NCBI RefSeq assembly: GCF_000337455.1 | Contig: NZ_AOIU01000035.1 | Coordinates: 91,925 to 155,924 of the forward strand | Source: Halosimplex carlsbadense 2-9-1 | GTDB lineage: Archaea; Halobacteriota; Halobacteria; Halobacteriales; Haloarculaceae | Direction of reading: 5' to 3' | DNA length: 64,000 bases | Shown here: positions 52,245-61,052 of the stretch, piece by piece | Layout of the letters: every line of letters begins with the position of its first letter | How positions within the stretch are numbered: position 1 is the stretch's first letter | Translations under genes and position numbers: made by a program | The notes under the pieces: generated by a model | Databases searched by the model: none | What the model saw: only the letters and a program-made list of their open reading frames with translations | What the model was told of the DNA's origin: nothing

Positions 52245-53042
52245 TCAGGCCGCGTGTTTCTCGATCTCGCCTTTGACGGCGGCGCCGTCGAAGTCGTGTT
52301 CGGGGCGGATGTTGACGAAGTCGAGGAACTCCCGTGCGGCCATCAGCGCGTCGGGGTCGTGGACCTCCAGCGAGGCGGCGACGGCGTCGCGGGCGCCGAT
52401 CAGGGGTTCGAGCGCGCCCAGCGCGCAGGCGGTGTCGTAGGCGCGGGCGTCCTCGATGGCCTTCTCGTCGACCTTCGTCGCGTCGATAAAGTACAGTTCG
52501 CCGCCGGAGACGAGGACGTTCTCCCGCTGGAGGTCACCGTGGGCGAGGTTGTTGTCGTGCATCCGATCCAGGTTCTCGAACAGCTCGACGGCGTGATCCC
52601 GCACCTCGTCGGGCGGCAGGTCGTCCAGCGACCGGAAGTCCGGCAGGTATTCCAGCACCATCACGGCCACGTCGTCGTACTCGAAGGCCTCCTTCGGTTC
52701 GGGGGCGCTGACACCGATCTCCCGCATCCGCTCGTTGGCCTCCAGTTCGTGTTCGGCCATCTCGATCGGCGTGTCGAACCGCTCGAAGAACCCCTCGGTT
52801 CCCGAGGAGAAGGCGCCGAGATTGCGCCCCGCGGTCAACAGGGCGTGGACCAGCGAGTTCTGTTCGGTGACGACCTTGACGAACAGCTCGTCGTTGACGA
52901 CGCAGGGCGTCGACAGCCAGTTGTCGGCCTCGAGAAAGACGACTCTGGCCGTCTCCAGGTCGTAGCGGTCCATCACCTCGCGGACTGCCCCTTCGAGCGT
53001 CGGCCAGGGGACCGTCCCCCGGAGAAATCGCCGGAACGCCAT
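52245..53042 (-). CDS. RIO-like atypical protein kinase
   Basis: The 265-residue protein has a lysine in DELFVKVVTEQNSLVHAL (possible ATP-binding lysine) and a helix with EANERMREIGVSAPEP. The catalytic segment NLAHGDLQRENVLV has the HGD and N residues of RIO/Bud32-like kinases. Next is LYFIDATKVD, where the acid D would bind metal; the DFG motif is replaced by DAT. The order matches archaeal RIO-type kinases. Substrate is unknown. It is not the KEOPS kinase Bud32, because the Kae1 part and the short size of Bud32 are absent. Confidence 0.78.
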   Translation of the reverse strand: MAFRRFLRGTVPWPTLEGAVREVMDRYDLETARVVFLEADNWLSTPCVVNDELFVKVVTEQNSLVHALLTAGRNLGAFSSGTEGFFERFDTPIEMAEHELEANERMREIGVSAPEPKEAFEYDDVAVMVLEYLPDFRSLDDLPPDEVRDHAVELFENLDRMHDNNLAHGDLQRENVLVSGGELYFIDATKVDEKAIEDARAYDTACALGALEPLIGARDAVAASLEVHDPDALMAAREFLDFVNIRPEHDFDGAAVKGEIEKHAA

Positions 53043-53151
53043 CTGTCCGTCGAGTCACGTCCCACGGGTTTATTCGTTCGGTCCCAGCGTCGGTCGGGGT
53101 TCGCCGAACGGATGGCTCAGTTATTTCCGGGGCCTGGCCCAACGGTCGGGC

Positions 53152-54060
53152 ATGGGACGAACGCTGCTGGGGATCGACCTCGACGAGTCGCCCGTCGGTG
53201 GACTCATCGAGGGGCTCCTCTCCGAGGAGGACCTGGAGAAGCTCACCGACGGCGGCCGCGAGCCGGGCGACGAGCCCCCCGCGGGCGACGACGAACCGCC
53301 CCGGAAGGCCGACGAGTCGGCCGGCGACGCGACCGACGACGACGCGACGGCGGTCGGGACCGACCTGGTCGACGACGCGGTCGGGTCCGACGGCGCCGAC
53401 GGCTCCGGGTCGTCCGAGGCCGAGTCGATCCCCGTCGGGACGGGCGGTGACGCCGGTAACGCACCGTGGGACACGCCGAGCCCGGAGGGGCCGGAGCCGG
53501 TCCCCTCGCCGGGCGCGGAGCATGTCGACGACGAGGACGGCGGCTGGAGGGAGAACCTCCGACCGATCCTCCTGAAGGCGGCCGCCGCGCTGGTCGTCCT
53601 CGCCGTCGTCGCGTTCGTGGCGTATCGCTACCTGGGCAAGGCCACGTCCGTCGCGAGCGACAAGCTCGGGAGCGACGAGGAAGATGCCGACTCGCCACCG
53701 ACCACCGGCGCGGCCGAGGCCGACGCCCCCGAGGCGCGCCGCCGTGCGAAGTCGCCCGAGCGCGACGACCGCGAGGAGTTCGGCGACCGGGCCGTCGACG
53801 AGACCGTCGGCCACGCCGAGCGGGCGGCGGCGAGAGACGAGCCCGGAGCGGCCGCCGAGGACGGCGAAGCGGACCGCGAGGCCGACGACGGCGACGGGGA
53901 GCCCGACAGCGTCGGGCGTCCGACCGCCGACTCGGACGTGGGCGCGCTGGTCGGGCTGGCCGCGCTCGCGCTGGTCGCCGCGCTGGTCCGGAAGTTCGGC
54001 GAGGGCCGCGAGTACGACCCGCTCGTCGACGGACCTGCCGACGACGGCGACGATGAGTGA
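53152..54060 (+). CDS. Acidic membrane protein of unknown function
   Basis: The 302-residue protein starts MGRTLLGIDLDESPVGGLIEG and is extremely acidic (residues 35-130). Then come a membrane helix (about residues 139-160, LLKAAAALVVLAVVAFVAYRY), a second acidic disordered region and a weak C-terminal helix (ALVGLAALALVAALVRKF). Its C-terminal ends overlap the start of the next gene by 8 nt. I do not recognise a family; it could be a membrane scaffold. Confidence 0.7.
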   Translation: MGRTLLGIDLDESPVGGLIEGLLSEEDLEKLTDGGREPGDEPPAGDDEPPRKADESAGDATDDDATAVGTDLVDDAVGSDGADGSGSSEAESIPVGTGGDAGNAPWDTPSPEGPEPVPSPGAEHVDDEDGGWRENLRPILLKAAAALVVLAVVAFVAYRYLGKATSVASDKLGSDEEDADSPPTTGAAEADAPEARRRAKSPERDDREEFGDRAVDETVGHAERAAARDEPGAAAEDGEADREADDGDGEPDSVGRPTADSDVGALVGLAALALVAALVRKFGEGREYDPLVDGPADDGDDE

Positions 54061-54373
54061 GGGCGGGGGGAGCGATCGAGGCGGGCCGTCCGACGCCGCT
54101 GTCGAGCCGCTCGGCGGCCTCGCCGACCGCGAGGGGTGGCGCGTCGACGGGGCGGCCGCTCGCGTCCACTACGAGGGCGAGGGCGACCGCTACAGCGTCG
54201 AATACTACTCCCCGAGCGACTGCGTGGTCTACTGGAAGGTCCCGCCCGAGGCTGGCGGCGAGACGGCGGTGCCGGTGGGTCGCGAAACGGTGCCGACGCC
54301 GTTGCGCGAGCGGATCCGGATCGACCTCGACGAGGCGGGTATCGACCCCGAGATCGAGCGGCGGTCGCTGTAG
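54053..54373 (+). CDS. Small protein of unknown function overlapping its neighbour
   Basis: The 106-residue protein has, after a glycine-rich start, EPLGGLADREGWRVDGAAARVHYEGEGDRYSVEYYSPSDCVVYW and ends with IRIDLDEAGIDPEIERRSL, probably a mixed alpha/beta fold. The start ATG lies inside the last codons of the upstream gene, so translational coupling is likely. No motif is known to me. The frame is supported by its low arginine and strong acid content. Confidence 0.7.
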   Translation: MSEGGGSDRGGPSDAAVEPLGGLADREGWRVDGAAARVHYEGEGDRYSVEYYSPSDCVVYWKVPPEAGGETAVPVGRETVPTPLRERIRIDLDEAGIDPEIERRSL

Positions 54374-54487
54374 CGGCGGCGTCCGCGCGCCTGCGGCGAG
54401 CGGTTCCGTGTCGATTGTGTCGGCGGTTCCGAGGCGCACACTTCGCAGTTCGTTAGGCTAAAGCGCGCCCGTCCGGAACCGGGAGGC

Positions 54488-57010
54488 ATGGAGTTTCACG
54501 AGGCGGCGGACTTTCTCTTCGATCTGCGACGGTTCGCGCCGCGGCCGGGCCTGGACCCGACACGGGAGCTGCTCGGCCACCTCGGCGACCCCCACGAGCG
54601 ACTCGATTGCGTCCAGGTCGCGGGGTCGAACGGCAAGGGCAGCACCGCCCGGATGGTCGAGCGGGCGCTGCGCGAGACCGGCCTCTCGGTCGGGCTGTAC
54701 ACCTCGCCCCACCTCGACGACGTGCGCGAGCGGGTCCGCGTCGACGGCCGCCCGATGACCGAGTCGGCGGTGACCGAGTTCGTCGAATCGTTCCGCGAGT
54801 ACGCCACCGAGCGGGCGACCGACGGCGATTCGCCGACGTTCTTCGAGGCGCTCACCGCGATGGCGCTGTGGGAGTTCGACCGACAGGACGTGGACGTGGC
54901 CGTCCTCGAAGTCGGTATCGGCGGGACGCTCGACGCAACCAGCGTCGTCGACCCGATCGCCAGCGCGGTCACCGCGGTCACACTGGAACACACCGATCTG
55001 CTCGGCGACACCGTGGCAGAGATCGCCCGCGACAAGTCGGGCGTCGCGCCCGCCGACGCGCCGCTCGTGACCGCGACGACCGGCGACGCGCTGGGGGCGA
55101 TCCGCGAAGAGGTCGACGACGTGGTGACCGTCGCCGACGCCGACTGGAACGACCCCGAGGATCCCGATATCGTCGTCGAGTACGGCGGTCGCGAGGGGCT
55201 GGAGGGCGCGGTCACGGTCGAAGGCGTCGCCGAGAACTGGACCGTCGACACGCACCTGCCGCTGCTGGGCGCCCACCAGGCTCGCAACGCGGGCGTCGCG
55301 GCGGCGCTCGTCCGGCAGGTCGCGGCTCGGCTGGACGCCGATGCGGCGACCGAACCCGTCGAGCGCGGGTTCCGCAACGCCCACTGGCCGGGGCGGTTCG
55401 AGGTGATGGACCGCGAGCCGCTGGTCGTCCTCGACGGCGCACACAACCCCGGCGGCTGCGAGACCACTGCCGACGTGCTGGACACCTTCGACTACGACGA
55501 GGCCCACCTCGTCGTCGGCGCGATGACCGACAAGGACCACCGCGGGATCGCCGCGGCGTTCGCCGACGCCGGCCTCGGTCGCGTCGTCGCCTGTCGGCCC
55601 GACCACGACCGCGCCGAATCGGCCGAAGTGGTCGCACGGGCCTTCGAAACCGAGACCGACGCCGACGTGACGACGCACGAACCGGTCGCCGGCGCGCTCG
55701 ATCGGGCGCTCGACGCGGCCGGGCCCGACGACGCCGTCGTCGTCTCGGGGTCGCTGTACGCCGTCGCCGAGGCGCGCACCCGCTGGTCCCGGCCGACCGT
55801 CCCGCTCGACGTGGACTCGGTGGCCGACGCCGAAGGGGCCCTCCGGCGCGCGCACGTCGCGGGCGACGACGCGAGCGCGGCCGCGGGCGACGCCGTTCAC
55901 CGCGTCCTGCGAACTCGCCTCCGCCCGCGCCGGGCCCGTCGACTCCAGTCCGAGCTGCGAGCGCTGGGCGGCGAGGTCGCGCTGTCGGCGCTGGCCGACC
56001 AGGACCAGGAGCGGGTCGACGCCGTGGCGATGGGGACTCGCACCCAGTTCGAGCGCCTCGCCGACGCGCTCGCCGACCGCGAGGACGACCTCGCGCCGCT
56101 TGCCGGGGAGATCAGGAGCGGTATCGACGCCTCACCGTCGCCGAACGCGGCGACGCCGACGCCCGACGCCGACCGGTCGGCCGCCGACCGCGACTACCCG
56201 TGGGCCGACGGCACCGCCGTGATGGGCATCCTCAACATCACGCCGGATAGCTTCCACGACGGCGGCGAGTACAACAGCGTCGCCGACGCCCGCCAGCGCG
56301 CCGAGCGGATGGTCGAGGCGGGCGTCGAGATCCTCGACATCGGCGGCGAGTCGACGCGGCCCGGCGGCGAGGTCGTCCCCGCCGAGGAGGAGATCGACCG
56401 CGTCGTTCCGGTCATCGAGGCGATCGCTGACATCGACGCGATGATCTCCATCGACACGCGCAAGGCATCGGTCGCGCGAGCGGCCATCGACGCCGGCGCC
56501 GACCTGCTCAACGACGTCTCCGGGCTGGAAGACCCGGAGATGCGACTGGTCGCCGCCGACCACGACGTGCCCGTCGTCGTCATGCACAGCATCGAGGCGC
56601 CGGTCGACCCGACCACCGAGGTAGAGTACGACGACGTGGTCGACGACGTGGTCGACTACCTCGCCGAGCGCGTCCTCCTGGCGGAGAAAGCCGGACTGGA
56701 CCGCTCGCAGATCCTCGTCGACCCCGGACTGGGCTTCGGCAAGTCGGCCGCCGAGAGCTTCGAACTCCTCGGTCGGCTGGACGAACTCGCGGCGCTGGGC
56801 TGTCCGATACTCGTGGGTCACTCCCGCAAGTCGATGTTCGAACTCACCGAGGGCGGCCGCGAGGGCGCGCTCGACGAGACGGTCGCCGGCACGGCGCTGG
56901 CCGCCGAGCGCGGCGCCGACGTGATCAGAGTTCACGACGCCCACGAGAACGTCGCCGCCGTCCGCGTCGCCCAGGCCGCCGCCGACCCCGACCGGTTCGA
57001 CGGGGAGTGA
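54488..57010 (+). CDS. FolC-FolP fusion: folylpolyglutamate synthase and dihydropteroate synthase
   Basis: The 840-residue protein joins two folate enzymes. The N-terminal half is FolC-like, with the P-loop GSNGKGST (K50), FEALTAMALWEFD, VLEVGIGGTLDATS and VLDGAHNPGGCE. The C-terminal 260 residues are FolP: VMGILNITPDSFHDGGEY (from residue 578), LDIGGESTRPGG with the substrate-binding loop, DVSG, and VGHSRKSMF. Between them (about 435-565) lies an alanine/arginine-rich helical linker (GDAVHRVLRTRLRPRRARRLQ) with no known domain. The fusion is known in haloarchaea, where it supplies tetrahydrofolate. The step order in the pathway is P then C, although the chain is written C-P. Confidence 0.94.
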   Translation: MEFHEAADFLFDLRRFAPRPGLDPTRELLGHLGDPHERLDCVQVAGSNGKGSTARMVERALRETGLSVGLYTSPHLDDVRERVRVDGRPMTESAVTEFVESFREYATERATDGDSPTFFEALTAMALWEFDRQDVDVAVLEVGIGGTLDATSVVDPIASAVTAVTLEHTDLLGDTVAEIARDKSGVAPADAPLVTATTGDALGAIREEVDDVVTVADADWNDPEDPDIVVEYGGREGLEGAVTVEGVAENWTVDTHLPLLGAHQARNAGVAAALVRQVAARLDADAATEPVERGFRNAHWPGRFEVMDREPLVVLDGAHNPGGCETTADVLDTFDYDEAHLVVGAMTDKDHRGIAAAFADAGLGRVVACRPDHDRAESAEVVARAFETETDADVTTHEPVAGALDRALDAAGPDDAVVVSGSLYAVAEARTRWSRPTVPLDVDSVADAEGALRRAHVAGDDASAAAGDAVHRVLRTRLRPRRARRLQSELRALGGEVALSALADQDQERVDAVAMGTRTQFERLADALADREDDLAPLAGEIRSGIDASPSPNAATPTPDADRSAADRDYPWADGTAVMGILNITPDSFHDGGEYNSVADARQRAERMVEAGVEILDIGGESTRPGGEVVPAEEEIDRVVPVIEAIADIDAMISIDTRKASVARAAIDAGADLLNDVSGLEDPEMRLVAADHDVPVVVMHSIEAPVDPTTEVEYDDVVDDVVDYLAERVLLAEKAGLDRSQILVDPGLGFGKSAAESFELLGRLDELAALGCPILVGHSRKSMFELTEGGREGALDETVAGTALAAERGADVIRVHDAHENVAAVRVAQAAADPDRFDGE

Positions 57011-57095
57011 ACCGTCCGCCGTCGTCCCGCGGTGTGGGGCCGACTGACTGCGCGCCGGTAGCCTTTTCCGCTCTCTCTCTCTCGGCTGGCTACAC

Positions 57096-57746
57096 ATGAA
57101 CGACGAGTCGCCGAGCGAGCCGCGGGACCTCGACGAGTGGGCGAGCGCCGTCATGTCCGGGTACGACGGCGTCGCCGAGGCGTACGACGACGACCGCGAC
57201 CCCGCTCACGAGGCGACCCTCGTCGAGTCGCTGGCAGCCGATCTCCCGGACGGCGCCCGCGTCCTCGACGCCGGCTGCGGCGGTGGCCGGGCGGTCCTGG
57301 AGACGCTCGCCGGGGAGTTCGAGACGGTAGGCGTCGACCTCTCGGGCGAACAGTTGACGCTGGCTCGCGACCGCGCGCCCGCGGCGTCGCTCGCCCGTGG
57401 GGACCTGACGCGACTCCCCGTCGCCGACGACGCCGTCGACGCGGTGACGGCGCTGCACTCGGTCATCCACGTCCCGCGCGAGCACCACGAGCGGGCGTTC
57501 GCGGAGTTCGCCCGCGTCCTCCGGCCCGGCGGGCGCCTGTTGCTCACGACCGGCGTCGGCGAGTGGGAGGGGGAAAACGACGACTGGCTCGACAGCGGCG
57601 CGGCGATGCAGTGGAGCTTCCACGGTCGCGAGCGGAGCATCGAACTGCTCGAATCGGTCGGCTTCGACGTGACCGAGGAGGCCGTCCGCGACGACGAACT
57701 CGGCGGCGGCGAGTGGCTGTTCGTCCGCGCCCGGCTGCGGGCGTGA
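57096..57746 (+). CDS. Class I SAM-dependent methyltransferase
   Basis: The 216-residue protein has the SAM-binding motif I VLDAGCGGGRAV (about residues 55-66) and VGVDLSGEQL, then LTRLPVADDAVDAVTALHSVIHVP and the post-motif LRPGGRLLLTTGVGEWEGEND. This is a methyltransferase 11/25-type domain. Substrate is unknown. A T-rich word (gccttttccg) about 33 nt upstream is likely its promoter. It shares no operon with the folate gene. Confidence 0.88.
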   Translation: MNDESPSEPRDLDEWASAVMSGYDGVAEAYDDDRDPAHEATLVESLAADLPDGARVLDAGCGGGRAVLETLAGEFETVGVDLSGEQLTLARDRAPAASLARGDLTRLPVADDAVDAVTALHSVIHVPREHHERAFAEFARVLRPGGRLLLTTGVGEWEGENDDWLDSGAAMQWSFHGRERSIELLESVGFDVTEEAVRDDELGGGEWLFVRARLRA

Positions 57747-57789
57747 GCGCGAACGGCGTTCCCGGCGACGCTCGTTGGCGCGGCTCCGC

Positions 57790-57939
57790 TCAGTTCAGCG
57801 TCGGTCGGTCGATCGGTTCGAAACGGTGCCCACAGCGCGGGCATTCGACGATGCGTCCGCCGGTCTCGACGGTCTCGAACGAGCGCGACAGACCGGTCTT
57901 CCCGCAGTCGGGACAGCGGCGGAGCAACGGCGGGATCAT
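57790..57939 (-). CDS. 49-residue zinc-ribbon protein
   Basis: The minus-strand frame encodes MIPPLLRRCPDCGKTGLSRSF, then GGRIVECPRCGHRFEPIDRP and the stop. Two C-P-x-C-G knuckles (residues 9-13 and 33-37) make a zinc ribbon. The protein is too short for other domains and probably binds RNA, DNA or a partner protein. Composition and codon use match the neighbours. The ends lie in the gap between methyltransferase and VOC genes. Confidence 0.72.
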   Translation of the reverse strand: MIPPLLRRCPDCGKTGLSRSFETVETGGRIVECPRCGHRFEPIDRPTLN

Positions 57940-58021
57940 CGGTGGTCAGCCCCGATACGTGTTCGAGCGGCAAGGGTGCGTCGGCGGAACGGCTTTGTGG
58001 CGACGCGACCCAGCGGAACGC

Positions 58022-58375
58022 GTGAGCGGGATCGTGTTCTTCCGGACCGAGGACGAGGCGCGCGTCGTCGAGTTCTACCGCGAGCGGGTCGGCGCCGAGA
58101 CGTGGATCGAACAGGACGGCTGTACGATCCTCCGCCACGGAGCGTTCAAATTCGGCTTCTGCGGCCGCGAGGAGACCGACGACTGCGGAACGCTGACCTT
58201 CTACTACGACGACCGCGAGCGCGTCGACGAGCTGTACGAGCGCTTCGAGGACCGGGCGCGGGGGCCGCCCGAGACGAGCGAGCGGTACGAGATATACCGA
58301 TTCTTCGCCGACGACCCGGACGGTCGCACCGTCGAGTTCCAGACGTTCCTGCACCCGCTGCCGGACGAGGAGTAG
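58022..58375 (+). CDS. VOC-family (glyoxalase-like) protein
   Basis: The 117-residue protein uses a GTG start and begins MSGIVFFRTEDEARVVEFYRE. FKFGFCGREETDDCGTL and DDRERVDELYERFEDRARG follow, ending YRFFADDPDGRTVEFQTFL. These are two beta-alpha-beta-beta-beta units of the VOC fold, with the glutamate in VEFQ as a usual metal ligand. The histidine ligand of glyoxalase I is not clearly present. Function is unknown. Confidence 0.85.
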   Translation: MSGIVFFRTEDEARVVEFYRERVGAETWIEQDGCTILRHGAFKFGFCGREETDDCGTLTFYYDDRERVDELYERFEDRARGPPETSERYEIYRFFADDPDGRTVEFQTFLHPLPDEE

Positions 58376-58399
58376 ACCGGAGACGGGACCGCGACGGGG

Positions 58400-59458
58400 C
58401 TACAACAGCCCGTGTTCGGACTGGAGATCCCGATAGGTCTGCAGATACCGTTCGAGGACGGCGTCGTGGTCGTACCCGTCGTAGTCCTCGTCGACGGTGA
58501 GCCGCTCGAACTCGCCGGCGTCGACGATGGCGTCGGCGATCTGCTGGGGGTCGGTCGCCCGGAAGCTCCGCTCGACCTCCTCGATGAGCTCGTGGGCGCT
58601 GGACTCGGCCTGGTACTCGACGATGCCGACGCAGCCGCAGGCCAGCGCCCACAGCAGCTCGGTCGCGAAGTACTCCCGATAGGCCGTCTGCACGAACGCG
58701 TGGGCGCCTTTGTAGTAGGCCACCCGCTCGGCGCGGTCGCAGGCGCCGACGAAGGTGACCCGGTCGTCGATGCGCAGGTCCCGGACCTGCCGTTCGTAGC
58801 CCTCGCGTGCGGGGCCGTCGCCGACGATGGTCGCCGACCAGTCGCGGTCGCGCAGCTCGGCGAGGCCCAGCAGGAAACTCTCCAGGTTGGCGCTCTCGTC
58901 GAGCGGGTGGGCGTAGACCACGTCGATCTCCTCGGCGGGGTCGGTCCCCCTGACCGTCTCCATGTCGACGCTCTCGGGGACGACCTGGGTGGTGTCGGCG
59001 GTCGCGCCGCGCTCGCGGACGCGCGTACGGACCATCTCTGAGGGCGTGTCGATCATGTCCGGGAGCGTGGCGACGCGGTCGGCGAACCGCGAGTCGTCGA
59101 CCGACTCGTCGCCGAACCACTCGACGACGAGCGGCGCCCGGGCGAGCGTCCCGCCGAGGCTCGCGGCGAGGACGCCCACCGGCGGCTCGGGTCGGGCGTG
59201 GACGATATCGGGGTCGTAGATGGCGAGCAGGGCGGGCAGGCGGACGGCGAAAGAGGTGAGCGTCGGCGAGATGGTGACGCCGCGGTAGGTGACGCCGTCG
59301 CGCTCGACGGTCTCGTCGGTCCCTTCCCAGAACTGCGTGCAGAAGACGGTCACGTCGTGGCCGCGGGCGGCGAGGTTGCGTGCGACGCGTTCGAACCGGC
59401 GGGCGCCTTCGGTGTCGCGATAGTGAGTCGTCTCCATCGAGACGAACGCGACGCGCAT
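58400..59458 (-). CDS. GT4-type glycosyltransferase
   Basis: The 352-residue protein starts MRVAFVSMETTHYRDTEGA and has a two-Rossmann layout: an N-terminal acceptor domain with HDVTVFCTQFW, a linker, and a C-terminal donor domain with VVYAHPLDESANLESFLLG, ATIVGDGPAREGYERQV and RVTFVGACDRAE. FVQTAYREYFATELLWALACG holds the E-x7-E-like sugar-nucleotide site. It adds a sugar to an acceptor in the cell wall, lipid or protein glycosylation path. No other glycosylation genes are near. Confidence 0.87.
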   Translation of the reverse strand: MRVAFVSMETTHYRDTEGARRFERVARNLAARGHDVTVFCTQFWEGTDETVERDGVTYRGVTISPTLTSFAVRLPALLAIYDPDIVHARPEPPVGVLAASLGGTLARAPLVVEWFGDESVDDSRFADRVATLPDMIDTPSEMVRTRVRERGATADTTQVVPESVDMETVRGTDPAEEIDVVYAHPLDESANLESFLLGLAELRDRDWSATIVGDGPAREGYERQVRDLRIDDRVTFVGACDRAERVAYYKGAHAFVQTAYREYFATELLWALACGCVGIVEYQAESSAHELIEEVERSFRATDPQQIADAIVDAGEFERLTVDEDYDGYDHDAVLERYLQTYRDLQSEHGLL

Positions 59459-59582
59459 ACCGCCGACGACGAGGTGGGATGTCAAAAATCCCCGTCATCC
59501 CACCGAAGACCGGTAAGGCGACCGTACCGCGGCGGCCGAGCGGGAGCGGCGCTGGAGTACGTCGCACCTACCACGCAGGAAC

Positions 59583-59590
59583 GCTTATGA
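59583..59590 (+). promoter_or_regulatory. TATA-like box of the metzincin gene
   Basis: The word gcttatga lies 25-32 nt before the GTG at 59615. Confidence 0.45.
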
Positions 59591-59614
59591 CTCGATACGA
59601 GCATCCGGCCCGTA

Positions 59615-60346
59615 GTGAACCGACGGGCGTTCCTCGGAGGCGCCGGCGTGGCGCTGTCGCTGGGAGTGGCCGGCCGCCGCGCCGCGAGCCCGCCGGACCC
59701 GGTCGTCGTCCGCGTCTGGTTCAGCGAGTCCGCGGCCACGCAGCACGCGCTCGCCGACAGGGTCGAGGGGTACCTCGGCGCGGCGCTCGACGGGGCGCTC
59801 GAAGCCGTCGAGATCGACGTCGCGCCGTCGACGGTCGCGTTGCCCCACGAGGGCGGGAAAGAATCGCTCGGCGTCGACTGGCCCGTGACGGTCGCCGAGG
59901 GAGCGGTCGGGATGGCCGATATCGACCCCGTCGGTGACGTGAACCTGCTCGTCACCGACGGCGACCCGCGGCGCCAGCCCGCCGGGTACGCCCGGCCGCG
60001 CATCGCCGCCGCGACCGGCGGCGCCTACATCGCCCGGATGGCGCCCGCCGCGGAGACGCCGCCGGTCGTCCCCTACTCGATCCCGGCCGCGGCGACGCAG
60101 CTGCTCCTCCACGAGGTCGGCCACGCGCTCGGGGCCACCCACAGCCACGGGACGGCGCGCCGGGAGGGCGACGCGCTCGTCGCGAGCCCGATGGTCGGGA
60201 GCTACCTCTGGGCTCCCGAGCGCGTCCGCGAGCGACAGCTCGGCGACGAGAGCGCCTGCGGCGGCGCCTACCCGGACGCCGACGACGCCTCGGAGCGGCG
60301 ACTCGGGCTCCGCTACACCGACTGCGCCGCTGGCGCGCTGGAGTGA
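59615..60346 (+). CDS. Secreted metzincin-type zinc protease
   Basis: The 243-residue protein uses a GTG start and begins MNRRAFLGGAGVALSLGVAG, a Tat signal. The zinc motif HEVGHALGATH (H166, H170, H176) is that of metzincins, H-E-x-x-H-x-x-G-x-x-H. A methionine in the later SPMVGSY (about 193-199) is well placed for the Met-turn. Two cysteines after it (SACGG and TDCAA) may form a disulfide. The 130 residues before the motif hold an alpha/beta domain. It probably acts outside the cell. The closest broader type is matrixin-like, not the shorter archaemetzincin with its own cysteine pattern. Confidence 0.84.
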   Translation: MNRRAFLGGAGVALSLGVAGRRAASPPDPVVVRVWFSESAATQHALADRVEGYLGAALDGALEAVEIDVAPSTVALPHEGGKESLGVDWPVTVAEGAVGMADIDPVGDVNLLVTDGDPRRQPAGYARPRIAAATGGAYIARMAPAAETPPVVPYSIPAAATQLLLHEVGHALGATHSHGTARREGDALVASPMVGSYLWAPERVRERQLGDESACGGAYPDADDASERRLGLRYTDCAAGALE

Positions 60347-60380
60347 TCAAAAGTGTCCGATCGGTCGTTGACCGGGGGCG

Positions 60381-60827
60381 TTAGCTCGCGGCGTCCGTGT
60401 CGGTCTCCGTCTCCTCACCGAGGATGCCCGTGTCCGCGTCGGTCTCGGTCTCGTTACCGCCCATGACGCCGCCCTCGTCCGTCGCGGTGCCTTCGTCACC
60501 GGCGAGGCCCTCGGCGGTCGAAGTTTCGTCCGGGAACCCGCCCTCGGTCTCGGTTTCGGCACCCATCGCGTCGTCTCCTTCCGTCTCGGTGTCAATCATG
60601 TCGTCTTCCTCCGTCTCGGTGTCCATCATGTCGTTCTCTTCTGTCTCGGTGTCCATCATGTCGTCTTCCTCCGTCTCGGTCTCGTCGCCGATGACGGGGG
60701 TGTCTTCGCCGTCCGCACCGTCTTCGCCGATGGCTGCTGTGTCGGTTCCGGCGCCGGGGCCGGGGCCGCCGCAGCCGGCGAGGGCGACCAGGGCGACGAT
60801 ACAGACTGTCGCGAGTGCGCGGTACAT
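60381..60827 (-). CDS. Acidic repeat lipoprotein
   Basis: The 148-residue protein begins MYRALATVCIVALVALAGCGG, a lipoprotein signal (cysteine near residue 19). The whole mature chain is low complexity, rich in E, D, T and G. Units like TETEEDDMMD recur four times at about residues 47-85, then degenerate versions. No folded domain can be recognised. It is a disordered, highly charged surface protein of a type common in halophiles. An upstream start 15 codons earlier is less likely because the signal starts here. Confidence 0.7.
   Translation of the reverse strand: MYRALATVCIVALVALAGCGGPGPGAGTDTAAIGEDGADGEDTPVIGDETETEEDDMMDTETEENDMMDTETEEDDMIDTETEGDDAMGAETETEGGFPDETSTAEGLAGDEGTATDEGGVMGGNETETDADTGILGEETETDTDAAS
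60571..60690 (-). repeat. 30-bp tandem repeat coding acidic decapeptides
   Basis: Four adjoining 30-bp units of the form tcgtcttcctccgtctcggt plus gtccatcatg occupy 60571-60690. They match at most positions and the frame is preserved, so each unit adds ten residues. Confidence 0.85.
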
Positions 60828-61052
60828 GCGTTTTCCCGAAGGGGAGTCCGGCGTTTCGTTATTGGCGGGCATTCGAGGGAGGGACGCAACGTTTCCCCCG
60901 TTGTATCCGTCCCGCCGGCGTCAAACGTCCACTTACTGCCGGAGTCCCTCACGCCTACCCCGGCGGCCGCTCGTCGCGCTCGCCGCCGGTCGCGGGTCGG
61001 CCCCGCTCACACGCCCGGAAGTACTTTCTCCGTCCCGCCGCTTGCCCGGGGT

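Noticed and set aside
52245..53042. KEOPS kinase Bud32
   Set aside because: It is longer than Bud32, is not linked to Kae1 and lacks its typical motif context; RIO-like fits better.
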